7,198 nt of DNA from Propionibacteriaceae bacterium (GCA_003158895.1 PMLO01000065.1:13853-21050); one strand, 5' to 3'; counted from the first letter of the stretch, positions 1 through 6,325 are shown. Program-made: numbers and translations. The notes: a model not told the origin generated them from the letters alone.

Positions 1-1487
1 GTGATGATATCCCGCGCAGGGCCTGAGTCGACGAGCTCGCCCTCCGCCATGACGACGACCTGGTCGCAGGTCGCGGCGACGAACTCTGCGTCGTGCGTGG
101 CGACCACGACCGTACGGCCCGCATCCGCCTGCGCCCGCAGGATCCGTGTCAGCGCGGCCTTGCCGGCGTAGTCGAGGCCACGGGTGGGCTCGTCCAGGAG
201 CACGACCTGCGGCGACCTGGCGAGCTGGATGGCCAGCACGAGGGCAAGCTTCTGCCCCTCCGAGAGGTCCCGCGGGTGGTGCTCGCGGTCGACACCCTCG
301 ACGAGCTGGTCCAGGATCGCACCGGTGGAGCCCGTCGGGAGGCCAGCGTCGGCGTCGGCCAGCTCGATCTCCTCGGCGACGGTCGCGAGGTACAGGATGT
401 CGGACGCGGTCTGTGGCACCAGCGCGATGTCGCCCGGCGCCGACGGCTTCCCGCCGACCTTGACGGTACCGGCCTTCCGGCTGCCCGCTCCCTGAGCGGC
501 CCACAGCAGCGACGACTTGCCGCAGCCGTTTCGCCCAACGAGCGCGGTGACGTGTCCCGCGTGGGCGGTGAGCGTGACGTCGCGTACGGCCACCAGCGAC
601 CCGTACGTGACGACGATCCCCTCCGCGACCAGTCCGTCCCCGGAGGCCTCCTGCGGCGCCGGCAGCACAGGAGGGTGCTCCCGCCAGCGCACCCGTTCGG
701 CCTTCGCCGCACGCCGCCCGTCGCGGATCGTCAACGGCAGCGGCGACCATCCTGAGCGCCGGCCGAGGTCGACGAGCGGGGGAGCGACGGGGGACACAGC
801 GAGCACCTCCCGAGGCGCACCCGCGAGGACGACGCCGGCCGACACGAGGACCACGCTGTCGCAGAACTCGACGACGCGCTCCATCCGGTGCTCGGCCATC
901 ACGACGGTGAGCCCCAGGTCGTGGACGAGCCTGCTGAGGAGCGACACGACGTCCTCTGCGGCCACCGGGTCGAGTGCCGAGGTCGGCTCGTCGAGCACGA
1001 GGACCCGTGGCCGGGCGGTCAGCACCGAGGCGATCGCCACCCGTTGCTGCTGACCACCCGACAAGGTCCGCAGCGCACGGCGCCGCAGGTCTGTGATTCC
1101 GAGCAGATCCAGGACCTCTTCGACCCGTACCCGCATGCGGTTCGGGTCGACGCCGAGCTGCTCCATGCCGAACGCGAGCTCCGACTCGACCGTGTCGGTG
1201 ACGAACCCGGCCAGTGGGTTCTGACCGACGTAGCCGATCCGGTCCGCGAGCTCGCGCGGGGCCGTCGTCGTGATGTCGGTACCGTCCAGGAGGACGCTGC
1301 CCGTGCGCCGTCCGCCGGTGAACCGTGGCACAAGGTTGGTGAGGCAGCCGAGCAGCGTGGACTTGCCGCTGCCTGTCGGTCCGGCGACCAGCGCGAGGTC
1401 GCCCTCAGGGATGTGGAGGGACACGTCGTCGAGCACAGGCCTGGCCTCGTCGGCGTATGTCACGCTCACGTGCTGGAGTTCGATCAT
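1..1487 (-). CDS. ecfA: Energy-coupling factor (ECF) transporter ATPase, two fused ABC domains (EcfA1-EcfA2 type), partial at the left edge
   Basis: This cytoplasmic ATPase pair powers an ECF-type vitamin or metal uptake transporter through EcfT. The frame opens with ATG at 1487 and stays open to base 1, giving 495 residues; the C-terminus is cut off. Domain 1 has Walker A GPTGSGKST (residues 36-44), signature LSGGQ (142-146), Walker B with D166/E167 followed by PTSALD, and H-loop H200 in the AEHR context typical of ECF ATPases. After a linker of about 80 residues, domain 2 has Walker A GRNGCGKSS (318-326), a changed signature LSEGQ (408-412), Walker B D432/E433 with PTRGLD, and H465. A strong GGAGG lies 7 bases before the ATG, and the ATG overlaps the EcfT stop as ATGA, so translation is probably coupled. 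Expression should follow the upstream cobalamin riboswitch. The family call is firm; the substrate is inferred from the riboswitch. Confidence 0.95.
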   Translation of the reverse strand, partial: MIELQHVSVTYADEARPVLDDVSLHIPEGDLALVAGPTGSGKSTLLGCLTNLVPRFTGGRRTGSVLLDGTDITTTAPRELADRIGYVGQNPLAGFVTDTVESELAFGMEQLGVDPNRMRVRVEEVLDLLGITDLRRRALRTLSGGQQQRVAIASVLTARPRVLVLDEPTSALDPVAAEDVVSLLSRLVHDLGLTVVMAEHRMERVVEFCDSVVLVSAGVVLAGAPREVLAVSPVAPPLVDLGRRSGWSPLPLTIRDGRRAAKAERVRWREHPPVLPAPQEASGDGLVAEGIVVTYGSLVAVRDVTLTAHAGHVTALVGRNGCGKSSLLWAAQGAGSRKAGTVKVGGKPSAPGDIALVPQTASDILYLATVAEEIELADADAGLPTGSTGAILDQLVEGVDREHHPRDLSEGQKLALVLAIQLARSPQVVLLDEPTRGLDYAGKAALTRILRAQADAGRTVVVATHDAEFVAATCDQVVVMAEGELVDSGPARDII

Positions 1488-2665
1488 GCGGTCACCTCCG
1501 CGGTGGCGGTGAGCGCCGGCGGAGTGAGCACCGAGGGAAGCAGCGCGACGAGGACGGCGACGAGCATGATCGTGGGGAGCGTGGGGATGTCGGGCGTGGG
1601 CAGCACCGTCGGGTACAACGCGGAGGCGCCGGACCCCGCTCCGACCGCGATGATCGCGGACACGGGGACGAACCCGCAGACAACGGTCAGCAGCTCCGGG
1701 AACAGCCAGCGGTCAGGCCGGTACCGGGAGCGCCGCACGCCGTGCCCCGAGAGCTTGATGCTGACGAACGCCGCGACGACCCCCGCGACGACCAGGAGGT
1801 CCCGGAGATGCAGTGTCGCGACCGACCCCAGGGCCAGCGTCGGCAACCTGCCCGACACAAGGTCGTACGCGAAGAGCATGAGGCACACGACGGACGCCAG
1901 GGCGGTGCCCGCCGCGAGCACCCGGTGGCGACGGCTCCCTGACGCGGTCCGTCCGAAGCCGCGCGAGTCCATCGAAGCGGCGAGCGCGATCGCCGAGTCG
2001 AGCGCGTCGGCGAGGACCGGGACGACGAGGCCTCGTACGAACCGTGCCCGCACCCGCCACGACCGTGACGGCGCCGTGGGCAGGCGGAGCTTCCGGGCAC
2101 GCGCGACCCGTACGGCCGACTCGGCCAGCTGCGGGAAGACCGTGACGGCGACGACGAGGACGGTACCGATCTCGTACAGAGCAGCAGGCAGGCTGCGCAG
2201 CAGTCGTCGCGGGCTGGCAAGGGAGTTCGCTGCGCCGACGGCGACGATGATCGTGGCGAGACGGAGTCCGTCGTACGCGCCGTAGAGGATCGACTCGAGC
2301 GACACCGGCCCCAGCAGGCGCACCCCTGCGACGATCGCGGGGAGCGGGATCCGCGGCAGCGTGAACAGCACATGGTCCCCATCGCCGCCGCCGAAGATGA
2401 TCCGGTAGACGATCCGGAGGGCGAACACGGCAGCGCCGAGGACGGCATAGAGGCGGAACGACCTTGCCCATGGGCCGTCATCGCGGCGCGAGACCACGAC
2501 GAACGTTGTCGCCGCCAGCAGGAGCCCTTCGATGAGCGGGTTCGTCGTGAGGCTCGCGGTCGTCATGATGCCGAGCGCCCAGAGCCACCAGGCGACCGGG
2601 TGCAGCGACCGTGGCAGCCGATGCCGTACCCAGCCGGACCGTACGGAGGAGACGCTGACGCTCAC
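1484..2665 (-). CDS. ecfT: ECF transporter transmembrane component EcfT (CbiQ family), with an extended C-terminus
   Basis: This is the membrane scaffold that links the ATPases to a substrate-binding S-component. The product is 393 residues, longer than the roughly 250-280 usual for EcfT/CbiQ. Hydrophobic segments fill the first 180 residues. The cytoplasmic coupling region carries the two Ala-Arg-type motifs that contact the ATPases: ARARK (188-192) and SRGFG (234-238), the latter in an SMDSRGFGR context that is characteristic of the family. After about residue 250 come further hydrophobic stretches, then a YRPDRW..PE motif (315-324) and two more probable membrane segments. The GTG start at 2665 is preferred because GGAGA lies 5 bases before it and it overlaps the stop of the upstream small gene (GTGA). 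An in-frame extension up to 2974 would run through that gene and is unlikely. The 3' end overlaps the ATPase start by 4 bases. Confidence 0.92.
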   Translation of the reverse strand: MSVSVSSVRSGWVRHRLPRSLHPVAWWLWALGIMTTASLTTNPLIEGLLLAATTFVVVSRRDDGPWARSFRLYAVLGAAVFALRIVYRIIFGGGDGDHVLFTLPRIPLPAIVAGVRLLGPVSLESILYGAYDGLRLATIIVAVGAANSLASPRRLLRSLPAALYEIGTVLVVAVTVFPQLAESAVRVARARKLRLPTAPSRSWRVRARFVRGLVVPVLADALDSAIALAASMDSRGFGRTASGSRRHRVLAAGTALASVVCLMLFAYDLVSGRLPTLALGSVATLHLRDLLVVAGVVAAFVSIKLSGHGVRRSRYRPDRWLFPELLTVVCGFVPVSAIIAVGAGSGASALYPTVLPTPDIPTLPTIMLVAVLVALLPSVLTPPALTATAEVTA

Positions 2666-2916
2666 GGCCGTCTCCACATCAGGACTGTGATGCCTGCGAC
2701 GCCGCTCACCAGGACGATGGCCGCCGAGGTGAGGATGTCGTCGATCTGGGACTGTGCGGCGTCCTCCGCTCCGGGGAGCGAGGTCGCACGTGGAGGGGCG
2801 GTCGCGGGGGTGGACGGGACCTGCGGGCCGCTTGCCAGCGCGGGGCGCGGCGACATGAGGATCATCAGAATGACGAGGGAGATGAATGCCATTGCCGCGG
2901 GGCGAACAGCCCTCAT
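2662..2916 (-). CDS. Small secreted or bitopic protein, first gene of the cobalamin-riboswitch ECF operon, unknown family
   Basis: This 84-residue protein matches no family I recognise. An N-terminal signal-like segment (R2, R5, then hydrophobic residues 9-21) ends in a plausible signal peptidase site ALA-S (residues 26-29). A Pro/Ala/Thr-rich stretch follows, then an acidic patch (GAEDAAQSQIDD, about 50-61), and a single C-terminal membrane helix ending in the basic tail WRRP. The ATG at 2916 has a good GGGAGAGG 8 bases upstream, and the gene overlaps EcfT by 4 bases. Its place between the riboswitch and EcfT shows it belongs to the transporter. By topology (two hydrophobic segments around a short acidic extracytoplasmic loop) it resembles CbiN, the auxiliary subunit of cobalt ECF systems, but I see no convincing CbiN sequence motif. 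It could instead be an anchor or accessory subunit, or a much-reduced cell-surface protein. Confidence 0.82.
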   Translation of the reverse strand: MRAVRPAAMAFISLVILMILMSPRPALASGPQVPSTPATAPPRATSLPGAEDAAQSQIDDILTSAAIVLVSGVAGITVLMWRRP

Positions 2917-2924
2917 ACGGAAAG

Positions 2925-2932
2925 CCTCTCCC
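2925..2932 (-). promoter_or_regulatory. Ribosome binding site of the 84-residue ORF; likely regulated by the riboswitch
   Basis: GGGAGAGG lies 8 bases before the ATG at 2916. It is about 80 bases downstream of the B12 box. I see no clear intrinsic terminator between the riboswitch core and this site, so control of translation initiation is the more likely mechanism. That last point is inference. Confidence 0.55.
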
Positions 2933-2984
2933 AGTCCAGTGGTGGTGGCCGAATCCGATCAGCCGCCGATGCACCAGGTCTGTA

Positions 2985-3125
2985 GTCCTCGACAGAAAGT
3001 TCGACTCCCCTACGGCATTCCGGCTCGTGACGATTGGTCACACACGGCTGCGGGTCAGCGCCGGGCTCTGACCGGCTTCCCCGCAGGGGAACTGCTCTTG
3101 CGGGCTCACGCTATCACTGGGGCCC
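2985..3125 (-). ncRNA. Cobalamin (adenosylcobalamin-type) riboswitch
   Basis: Read on the minus strand, this leader contains the conserved cobalamin riboswitch core. GGGGAAGCCGGTCAGAGCC (about 3082-3064) is followed by GCTGACCCGCAGCCGTG (about 3059-3043), close to the family pattern GGGAA-N3-GGTG...CNGNCCCGCNACTGT. A perfect 7-bp helix (CTGCGGG at 3086-3080 with CCCGCAG at 3054-3048) forms the P3-like stem enclosing the inner P4/P5 arms. Downstream, GAGCCGGAATGCCG (about 3026-3013) matches the B12 box. The outer limits are approximate because I could not fold the P1 closing stem with confidence. The element lies directly before the 84-residue gene and EcfT/EcfA. In known cases the RNA lowers expression when cobalamin is plentiful, so the operon is expected to serve uptake of cobalamin, a corrinoid precursor or cobalt. 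Confidence 0.85.
3107..3112 (-). promoter_or_regulatory. Possible -10 element (TAGCGT) for the riboswitch/ECF transcript
   Basis: TAGCGT fits the TANNNT -10 pattern and would start transcription near 3100, at the edge of the conserved riboswitch core. No -35 hexamer is recognisable 16-18 bases upstream. The gap to the preceding lipoprotein gene is only about 25 bases, so the promoter must be squeezed in here or lie inside that gene. If this -10 is real, the riboswitch 5' limit would be shorter than annotated. Confidence 0.25.
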
Positions 3126-3150
3126 TGTCGGGTCCGGGGGAGTGCGACGC

Positions 3151-3570
3151 TCAGAGCTCGCACAGGCGAGGGGTCGCGGTGGTCCCGTAGCGGTAGTCGT
3201 AGGTCTTCCCGTCGACTGTGACGACGACCTGGTAGCCGTCGGTGACCATCTGCGTGTACGCCATCCCGGGCTTGGGGCACCCGAGGGCGCCGTTGGGCCA
3301 CGTCACAGCACGCGCTGTCACGACCTCGAGGCCGTCTGTGGAGACGCCTCTGTTCGCCAGGTCGCCGAGCAGTGCGGCCCAGTGCGTGGCCGGGATACCC
3401 GTGGGTGCGGTCATGGGGACAGTCGTACCAGACGTGGGGACCTTGGGCGAGGGGGCCGGAGAGACGGCCGTCGCCGCTGGGACCTGAGGCTCGGGCGTGG
3501 CGGACTGTCCCGGGCCGCAGGCGGAGAGCAGTGCGACGATCACCATGGCTGGTACGACCGCGAGTCTCAC
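3151..3570 (-). CDS. Small lipoprotein with a two-cysteine C-terminal domain, unknown function
   Basis: This 139-residue protein is predicted to be exported and lipid-anchored. Arg2 and a hydrophobic stretch lead to a lipobox LSAC with C18 as the modified cysteine. A Pro/Ala/Thr-rich tether (about 20-58) follows. The folded C-terminal part (about 60-139) contains WPNGALGCPKPGM (91-103), then MVTDGYQVVV and YDYRYG, and ends RLCEL. C98 and C137 could form a disulfide. The WPNGALGCPKPG.Y.Q...GYQ pattern is one I associate with uncharacterised secreted bacterial domains; I assign no activity. GTG at 3570 is the first possible start, since an in-frame stop lies two codons upstream. GAGG sits only 1 base before it, too close for normal initiation. 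The gene begins 19 bases after the serine hydrolase stop and may share its transcript. Confidence 0.85.
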   Translation of the reverse strand: MRLAVVPAMVIVALLSACGPGQSATPEPQVPAATAVSPAPSPKVPTSGTTVPMTAPTGIPATHWAALLGDLANRGVSTDGLEVVTARAVTWPNGALGCPKPGMAYTQMVTDGYQVVVTVDGKTYDYRYGTTATPRLCEL

Positions 3571-3576
3571 ACCTCA

Positions 3577-3582
3577 AGCCTA
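3577..3582 (-). promoter_or_regulatory. Possible leaderless -10 element (TAGGCT) of the lipoprotein gene
   Basis: TAGGCT matches TANNNT and lies 6 bases before the GTG at 3570, the spacing expected when transcription starts on the first base of the start codon. It would explain the lack of a well-spaced ribosome binding site. The site sits in the 19-base gap after the serine hydrolase gene, so simple read-through is an equally reasonable source of transcript. Confidence 0.3.
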
Positions 3583-3589
3583 GGCGCCC

Positions 3590-4549
3590 TCAGGCAGTGA
3601 TGACCCGTGCAACGCCTGCCGATGCCGCCTTCTCGATCGTGGAGATCCCGACACCCTCAGACTTCGCCGACGTGACGAGGACGGCGACGAGGAGGTGATG
3701 CCCCTTCGCCTCTACGCAGCCGATGCTCGTCACATCCCACAGACCGGTCGTGCTTCTCTGCAACCAGCCGTTCTTCACCGCCGAGGTCTCCTCAGCGTCG
3801 GCGGCGGCTGTAACGCCCCAGTCCTGAGCCTCGGACACCGACGACATCAGGGATGATACGTACGCCCGTGACGCGTCGCTGAGGGTGTTGTTGGGCAAGA
3901 AGATGAGTTTGAGCAGGCGGATCTGATCGGCTGCGGTGGTGCGCGTGAGGCCCCAGTTGCCGTTCGTGCCCGCCGACGTCTCGATGAGCCCGAGCGTTCG
4001 GTTCGTCCTGTTCAGCCCCGTGGTGCTACCGACTGCTTGGAACAGCGTGGTCGCTGCGTCGTTGTCGGAGATCGTGATCATCGACCTCGCCAGCGACTTC
4101 TGCGACGTGGTGAGGGAGCCGTTCCGCTGGACGAGCAGGGAGACGAGGATGTCGACCTTCACGATGCTCGCTGTCTCGTACGAGCCCCCGCCGGCTGTGA
4201 GCTGGTCGCTGTCGTCGAGGTCGTACACGGCCACGGAGACTGTTCCCGAGACTCCGAGCGCCGCCAGCGACAGTGCCAGCGTGGTGGGGGACGTCGGGGT
4301 CGCGACGGGCGTCAGTGTCACGGCCGCGGAGCTCGACGCCGACGGGGTCGACGCGGCGGTCTGCGTGGCGGTCGACTGAGGGGAACTTGATACGGCACTG
4401 GTAGCGGCGCCGGCAGGTGTGGCGATGCGCGTTTCGCCCGAGGCAGTGGCCAGCCAGAAGGTGGCAGCGACGACCAGTGCGAGCGCACCGGCCAGTAGGG
4501 CGAACGGGAGTCGGCGGATACCCACTGCTGACTTTCGTCCAGTCTCCAC
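3590..4549 (-). CDS. Membrane-anchored serine hydrolase of the class A beta-lactamase fold
   Basis: The 319-residue product has a short basic N-terminus, one membrane helix (about 12-36) and a low-complexity Ser/Thr/Ala/Pro tether (about 37-90). These place the catalytic domain outside the membrane. The domain shows the penicillin-recognising triad: SIVK (S128, K131) for SxxK, SDN (161-163), and KNG (259-261) in place of KTG. The NGNWGLTRTTAADQ stretch and the C-terminal helix after the VAVLVTS strand also fit the beta-lactamase2 family. I do not see the omega-loop ExxLN of true class A enzymes, so hydrolysis of beta-lactams is doubtful and a peptidase, esterase or structural role is possible. 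GTG at 4549 is the chosen start; GTG at 4525 is an alternative. Neither has a well-spaced ribosome binding site. The frame continues upstream to 4849 but there overlaps the divergent permease gene. Confidence 0.85.
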   Translation of the reverse strand: METGRKSAVGIRRLPFALLAGALALVVAATFWLATASGETRIATPAGAATSAVSSSPQSTATQTAASTPSASSSAAVTLTPVATPTSPTTLALSLAALGVSGTVSVAVYDLDDSDQLTAGGGSYETASIVKVDILVSLLVQRNGSLTTSQKSLARSMITISDNDAATTLFQAVGSTTGLNRTNRTLGLIETSAGTNGNWGLTRTTAADQIRLLKLIFLPNNTLSDASRAYVSSLMSSVSEAQDWGVTAAADAEETSAVKNGWLQRSTTGLWDVTSIGCVEAKGHHLLVAVLVTSAKSEGVGISTIEKAASAGVARVITA

Positions 4550-4673
4550 ATCCCCATACGACCGGCCGCGACTGTGTGGCCCGAGTGAGGGAGATGAGCC
4601 TGACCTGAGGCCTGCTGTGCGTTCCGTGGAATGGGTGGCAGGGCGACCATCGCCGCGCAGTAACCTCACGTGC
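4550..4673. promoter_or_regulatory. Divergent intergenic region between the serine hydrolase and the EamA permease
   Basis: These 124 bases separate two divergently transcribed genes and must hold both promoters. The plus-strand -10 is annotated separately. On the minus strand I find no good -10/-35 pair; TATGGG lies only 3 bases from the GTG at 4549. A short imperfect inverted motif, GCCTGACCTGAGGC (about 4599-4612), is a weak operator candidate. Confidence 0.4.
4661..4666 (+). promoter_or_regulatory. Leaderless-type -10 element (TAACCT) of the exporter operon
   Basis: TAACCT fits TANNNT well and lies exactly 7 bases before the GTG at 4674, so transcription would begin on the start codon. 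The absence of a purine-rich ribosome binding site before this GTG supports leaderless initiation, which is common in actinobacteria. No clear -35 hexamer is seen. Confidence 0.55.
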
Positions 4674-5651
4674 GTGCCGACAACCGACGACGTGACGACC
4701 GACCCCCACGTGGTGGTCCGTCGGGCCGGGATCGGCGGTCTGGGATTCGCACTGCTCAGTGCCTCGTCCTTCGGACTCTCGGGCGTGCTGGGGAAGGGCC
4801 TGCTCGAGACGGGATGGACCGCGGGCGCTGCCGTTCTGCTTCGCGTCACCGTGGCCGCACTGGTCCTGGTGATCCCGACGGTGATGCGACTTCGGGGGAA
4901 CTGGGGAGCGCTGAGGCGTCACGCCTGGCTCCTGGTCGCGTTCGGTCTGGTGCCCGTTGCCGGGACCCAGTTCTGCTTCTTCCAGGCGGTCGCGAGACTG
5001 CCTGTGGGGATCGCGCTGCTGCTCGAGTACACCGCGCCGCTCGTGATCATCGGTTGGCTCTGGGTACGCCATGGGCACCGTCCCAGTCGTCTGACCGTCA
5101 TTGGTGCGGCCGTCGCGCTGGCCGGTCTCCTCCTCGTCCTCGACATCGTGAGCGGCCAGGCGGTCGATCTCGTGGGGGCCATCTGGGCACTGGTCGGCAT
5201 GATCGGCGCCGCCACGTACTTCGTGCTCGGCGCCCATGACGCAGATGGGCTTCCGCCGATCGCACTGGCCGGCGGCGGCATGGTGGTCGGGGCTGTAGGT
5301 CTGGCCGTCGGAGGTGTTGTGGGTCTCATCCCCATGACCTTCCGGTCGGCATCGGTGGCTCTCGGTGGACGCATGGTGCCGTGGTGGGTCGACGTGCTCG
5401 CGCTGGGCGTACTGACCGCGGCGATCGCGTACGCCAGCGGCATCGCTGCCAGCCGACGGCTGGGGTCCCGGCTCGCCTCGTTCGTCGCCCTGACCGAAGT
5501 GCTGTTCGCCCTGGTGTTCGCGTGGTTGCTGCTCGGCGAGCTGCCTCGTCCCGTACAGCTCCTGGGCGGTCTCGTACTGATCGCGGGAGTGATCGTCGTC
5601 AAGCTCGGCGAGGGCCAGGCCGCGGACGTGTCTCCGGAGACCCTTCCTTGA
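4674..5651 (+). CDS. EamA/DMT-superfamily permease, probable small-metabolite or amino acid exporter
   Basis: This 325-residue inner-membrane protein has about ten hydrophobic segments arranged as two EamA repeats, roughly residues 18-157 and 165-310. Family hallmarks are EYTAPL (118-123) at the end of the first repeat and LTEVLFALVFAWLLLGE (273-289) in the second. Length and layout match drug/metabolite transporters of the RhtA/YdcZ kind, several of which export amino acids. The GTG at 4674 is chosen for its leaderless -10 context; GTG at 4692 is an alternative that would also keep every membrane segment. The stop overlaps the next gene, AzlC, as TTGA, so the three genes form one operon. The substrate cannot be read from sequence; the AzlCD neighbours favour amino acids. 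Confidence 0.92.
   Translation: MPTTDDVTTDPHVVVRRAGIGGLGFALLSASSFGLSGVLGKGLLETGWTAGAAVLLRVTVAALVLVIPTVMRLRGNWGALRRHAWLLVAFGLVPVAGTQFCFFQAVARLPVGIALLLEYTAPLVIIGWLWVRHGHRPSRLTVIGAAVALAGLLLVLDIVSGQAVDLVGAIWALVGMIGAATYFVLGAHDADGLPPIALAGGGMVVGAVGLAVGGVVGLIPMTFRSASVALGGRMVPWWVDVLALGVLTAAIAYASGIAASRRLGSRLASFVALTEVLFALVFAWLLLGELPRPVQLLGGLVLIAGVIVVKLGEGQAADVSPETLP
5636..5640 (+). promoter_or_regulatory. Ribosome binding site that decides the TTG start of azlC
   Basis: GGAGA lies inside the 3' end of the permease gene, 7 bases before TTG at 5648. This spacing supports the TTG start over the downstream ATG at 5678, which has no good site. Confidence 0.6.
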
Positions 5652-6325
5652 CGGCCAGGCTCACGCCCGCGACCAGGATGGGTCTGTCGATCGCTGCGGC
5701 GGTCGGGGTGTACGGGGTGTCGTTCGGCGCGCTCTCGACCGGATCGGGCCTGTCCGTGCTGCAGACCTGCGCACTGAGCCTGCTGATGTTCACGGGAGGC
5801 TCGCAGTTCGCGTTCATCGGCGTCATCGGTGGCGGCGGGACGGGTGCCGCGGCATGGGCGGCCGCCACGCTCCTGGGCGTCCGCAACGGTGTGTACGCGC
5901 TGTCGCTGAAGACGCTCATCGAGCCGCCTGGCCGTCTCGTACCGCTCATGGCGCAGCTCACGATCGATGAGTCGACCGCCACCGCGACGGCACAGACGGA
6001 GCGTGACGAGCGTGTACGAGGCTTCTGGACCGCCGGCATCGGCATCTACATCCTGTGGAACGCCTCGACGCTGGTGGGTGCGCTGGCCGGCGACGCAATC
6101 GGAGACCCCAGGCGCTGGGGCCTGGACGGCGCCGCGGTGGCCGCGTTCCTCGGGCTGCTGTGGCCGCGCCTCCAAGGACGGGACCCGGTCGCGCTCGCCA
6201 TCGTGTCCGCGCTGGTCACCGTCATGGTGCTCCCGATGGTGCCTCCGGGGATCCCGGTGCTCGTCGCCGCCGGTGCGACGGCTCTCTGGTGGACCTGGCA
6301 GCAACGACGAGCGGTACGACCATGA
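5648..6325 (+). CDS. azlC: AzlC family permease, large subunit of a branched-chain amino acid exporter
   Basis: AzlC proteins pair with AzlD to export branched-chain amino acids (and analogues such as azaleucine) or related amino acids across the cytoplasmic membrane. The 225-residue product has the family signature FTGGSQFA (48-55), preceded by VYGVSFGALSTGSGLS (21-36), and the conserved LLGVRNGVYALSL stretch after it. Hydrophobic segments continue to the C-terminus. The start is TTG at 5648, overlapping the permease stop by 4 bases and backed by GGAGA at 7-base spacing; ATG at 5678 would remove only ten residues. The stop overlaps the AzlD start as ATGA. The family is clear; the exact substrate is not. 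Confidence 0.94.
   Translation: MTARLTPATRMGLSIAAAVGVYGVSFGALSTGSGLSVLQTCALSLLMFTGGSQFAFIGVIGGGGTGAAAWAAATLLGVRNGVYALSLKTLIEPPGRLVPLMAQLTIDESTATATAQTERDERVRGFWTAGIGIYILWNASTLVGALAGDAIGDPRRWGLDGAAVAAFLGLLWPRLQGRDPVALAIVSALVTVMVLPMVPPGIPVLVAAGATALWWTWQQRRAVRP

Noticed and set aside
888..2285. Long open frame of 465 codons on the plus strand
   Set aside because: It lies antisense to the ATPase and EcfT genes. The product is Arg/Ala/Thr-rich with no recognisable motif, while the minus strand shows full ABC and EcfT signatures. It is a high-GC shadow frame.
2666..2974. In-frame N-terminal extension of EcfT
   Set aside because: It covers the whole 84-residue gene in another frame. The GTG at 2665 has a well-spaced GGAGA and a 4-base overlap.
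2988..3012. GTTCGACTCCC string on the plus strand resembling a tRNA T-arm
   Set aside because: The flanking bases do not form a T-stem, and no acceptor, D or anticodon arm can be built. The stretch is better explained as the 3' side of the minus-strand cobalamin riboswitch.
3118..3150. Possible terminator after the lipoprotein gene (GGACCC-GACA-GGGCCC on the minus strand)
   Set aside because: Only three continuous pairs close the loop, with a mismatch next to them and no T-run. Too weak to annotate.
4550..4849. In-frame N-terminal extension of the serine hydrolase by 100 codons
   Set aside because: It would overlap the divergent permease gene and its promoter and place 100 polar residues before the membrane helix. 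The GTG at 4549 fits better.
4026..5237. Open frame of 403 codons on the minus strand
   Set aside because: It overlaps the serine hydrolase in another frame and the permease in antisense. Its composition is His/Arg/Gln-rich without motifs.
4919..6304. Long open frame of 461 codons on the minus strand
   Set aside because: It is antisense to the EamA permease and AzlC, with low-complexity Arg/Pro/Ser content and no domain. Shadow frame.
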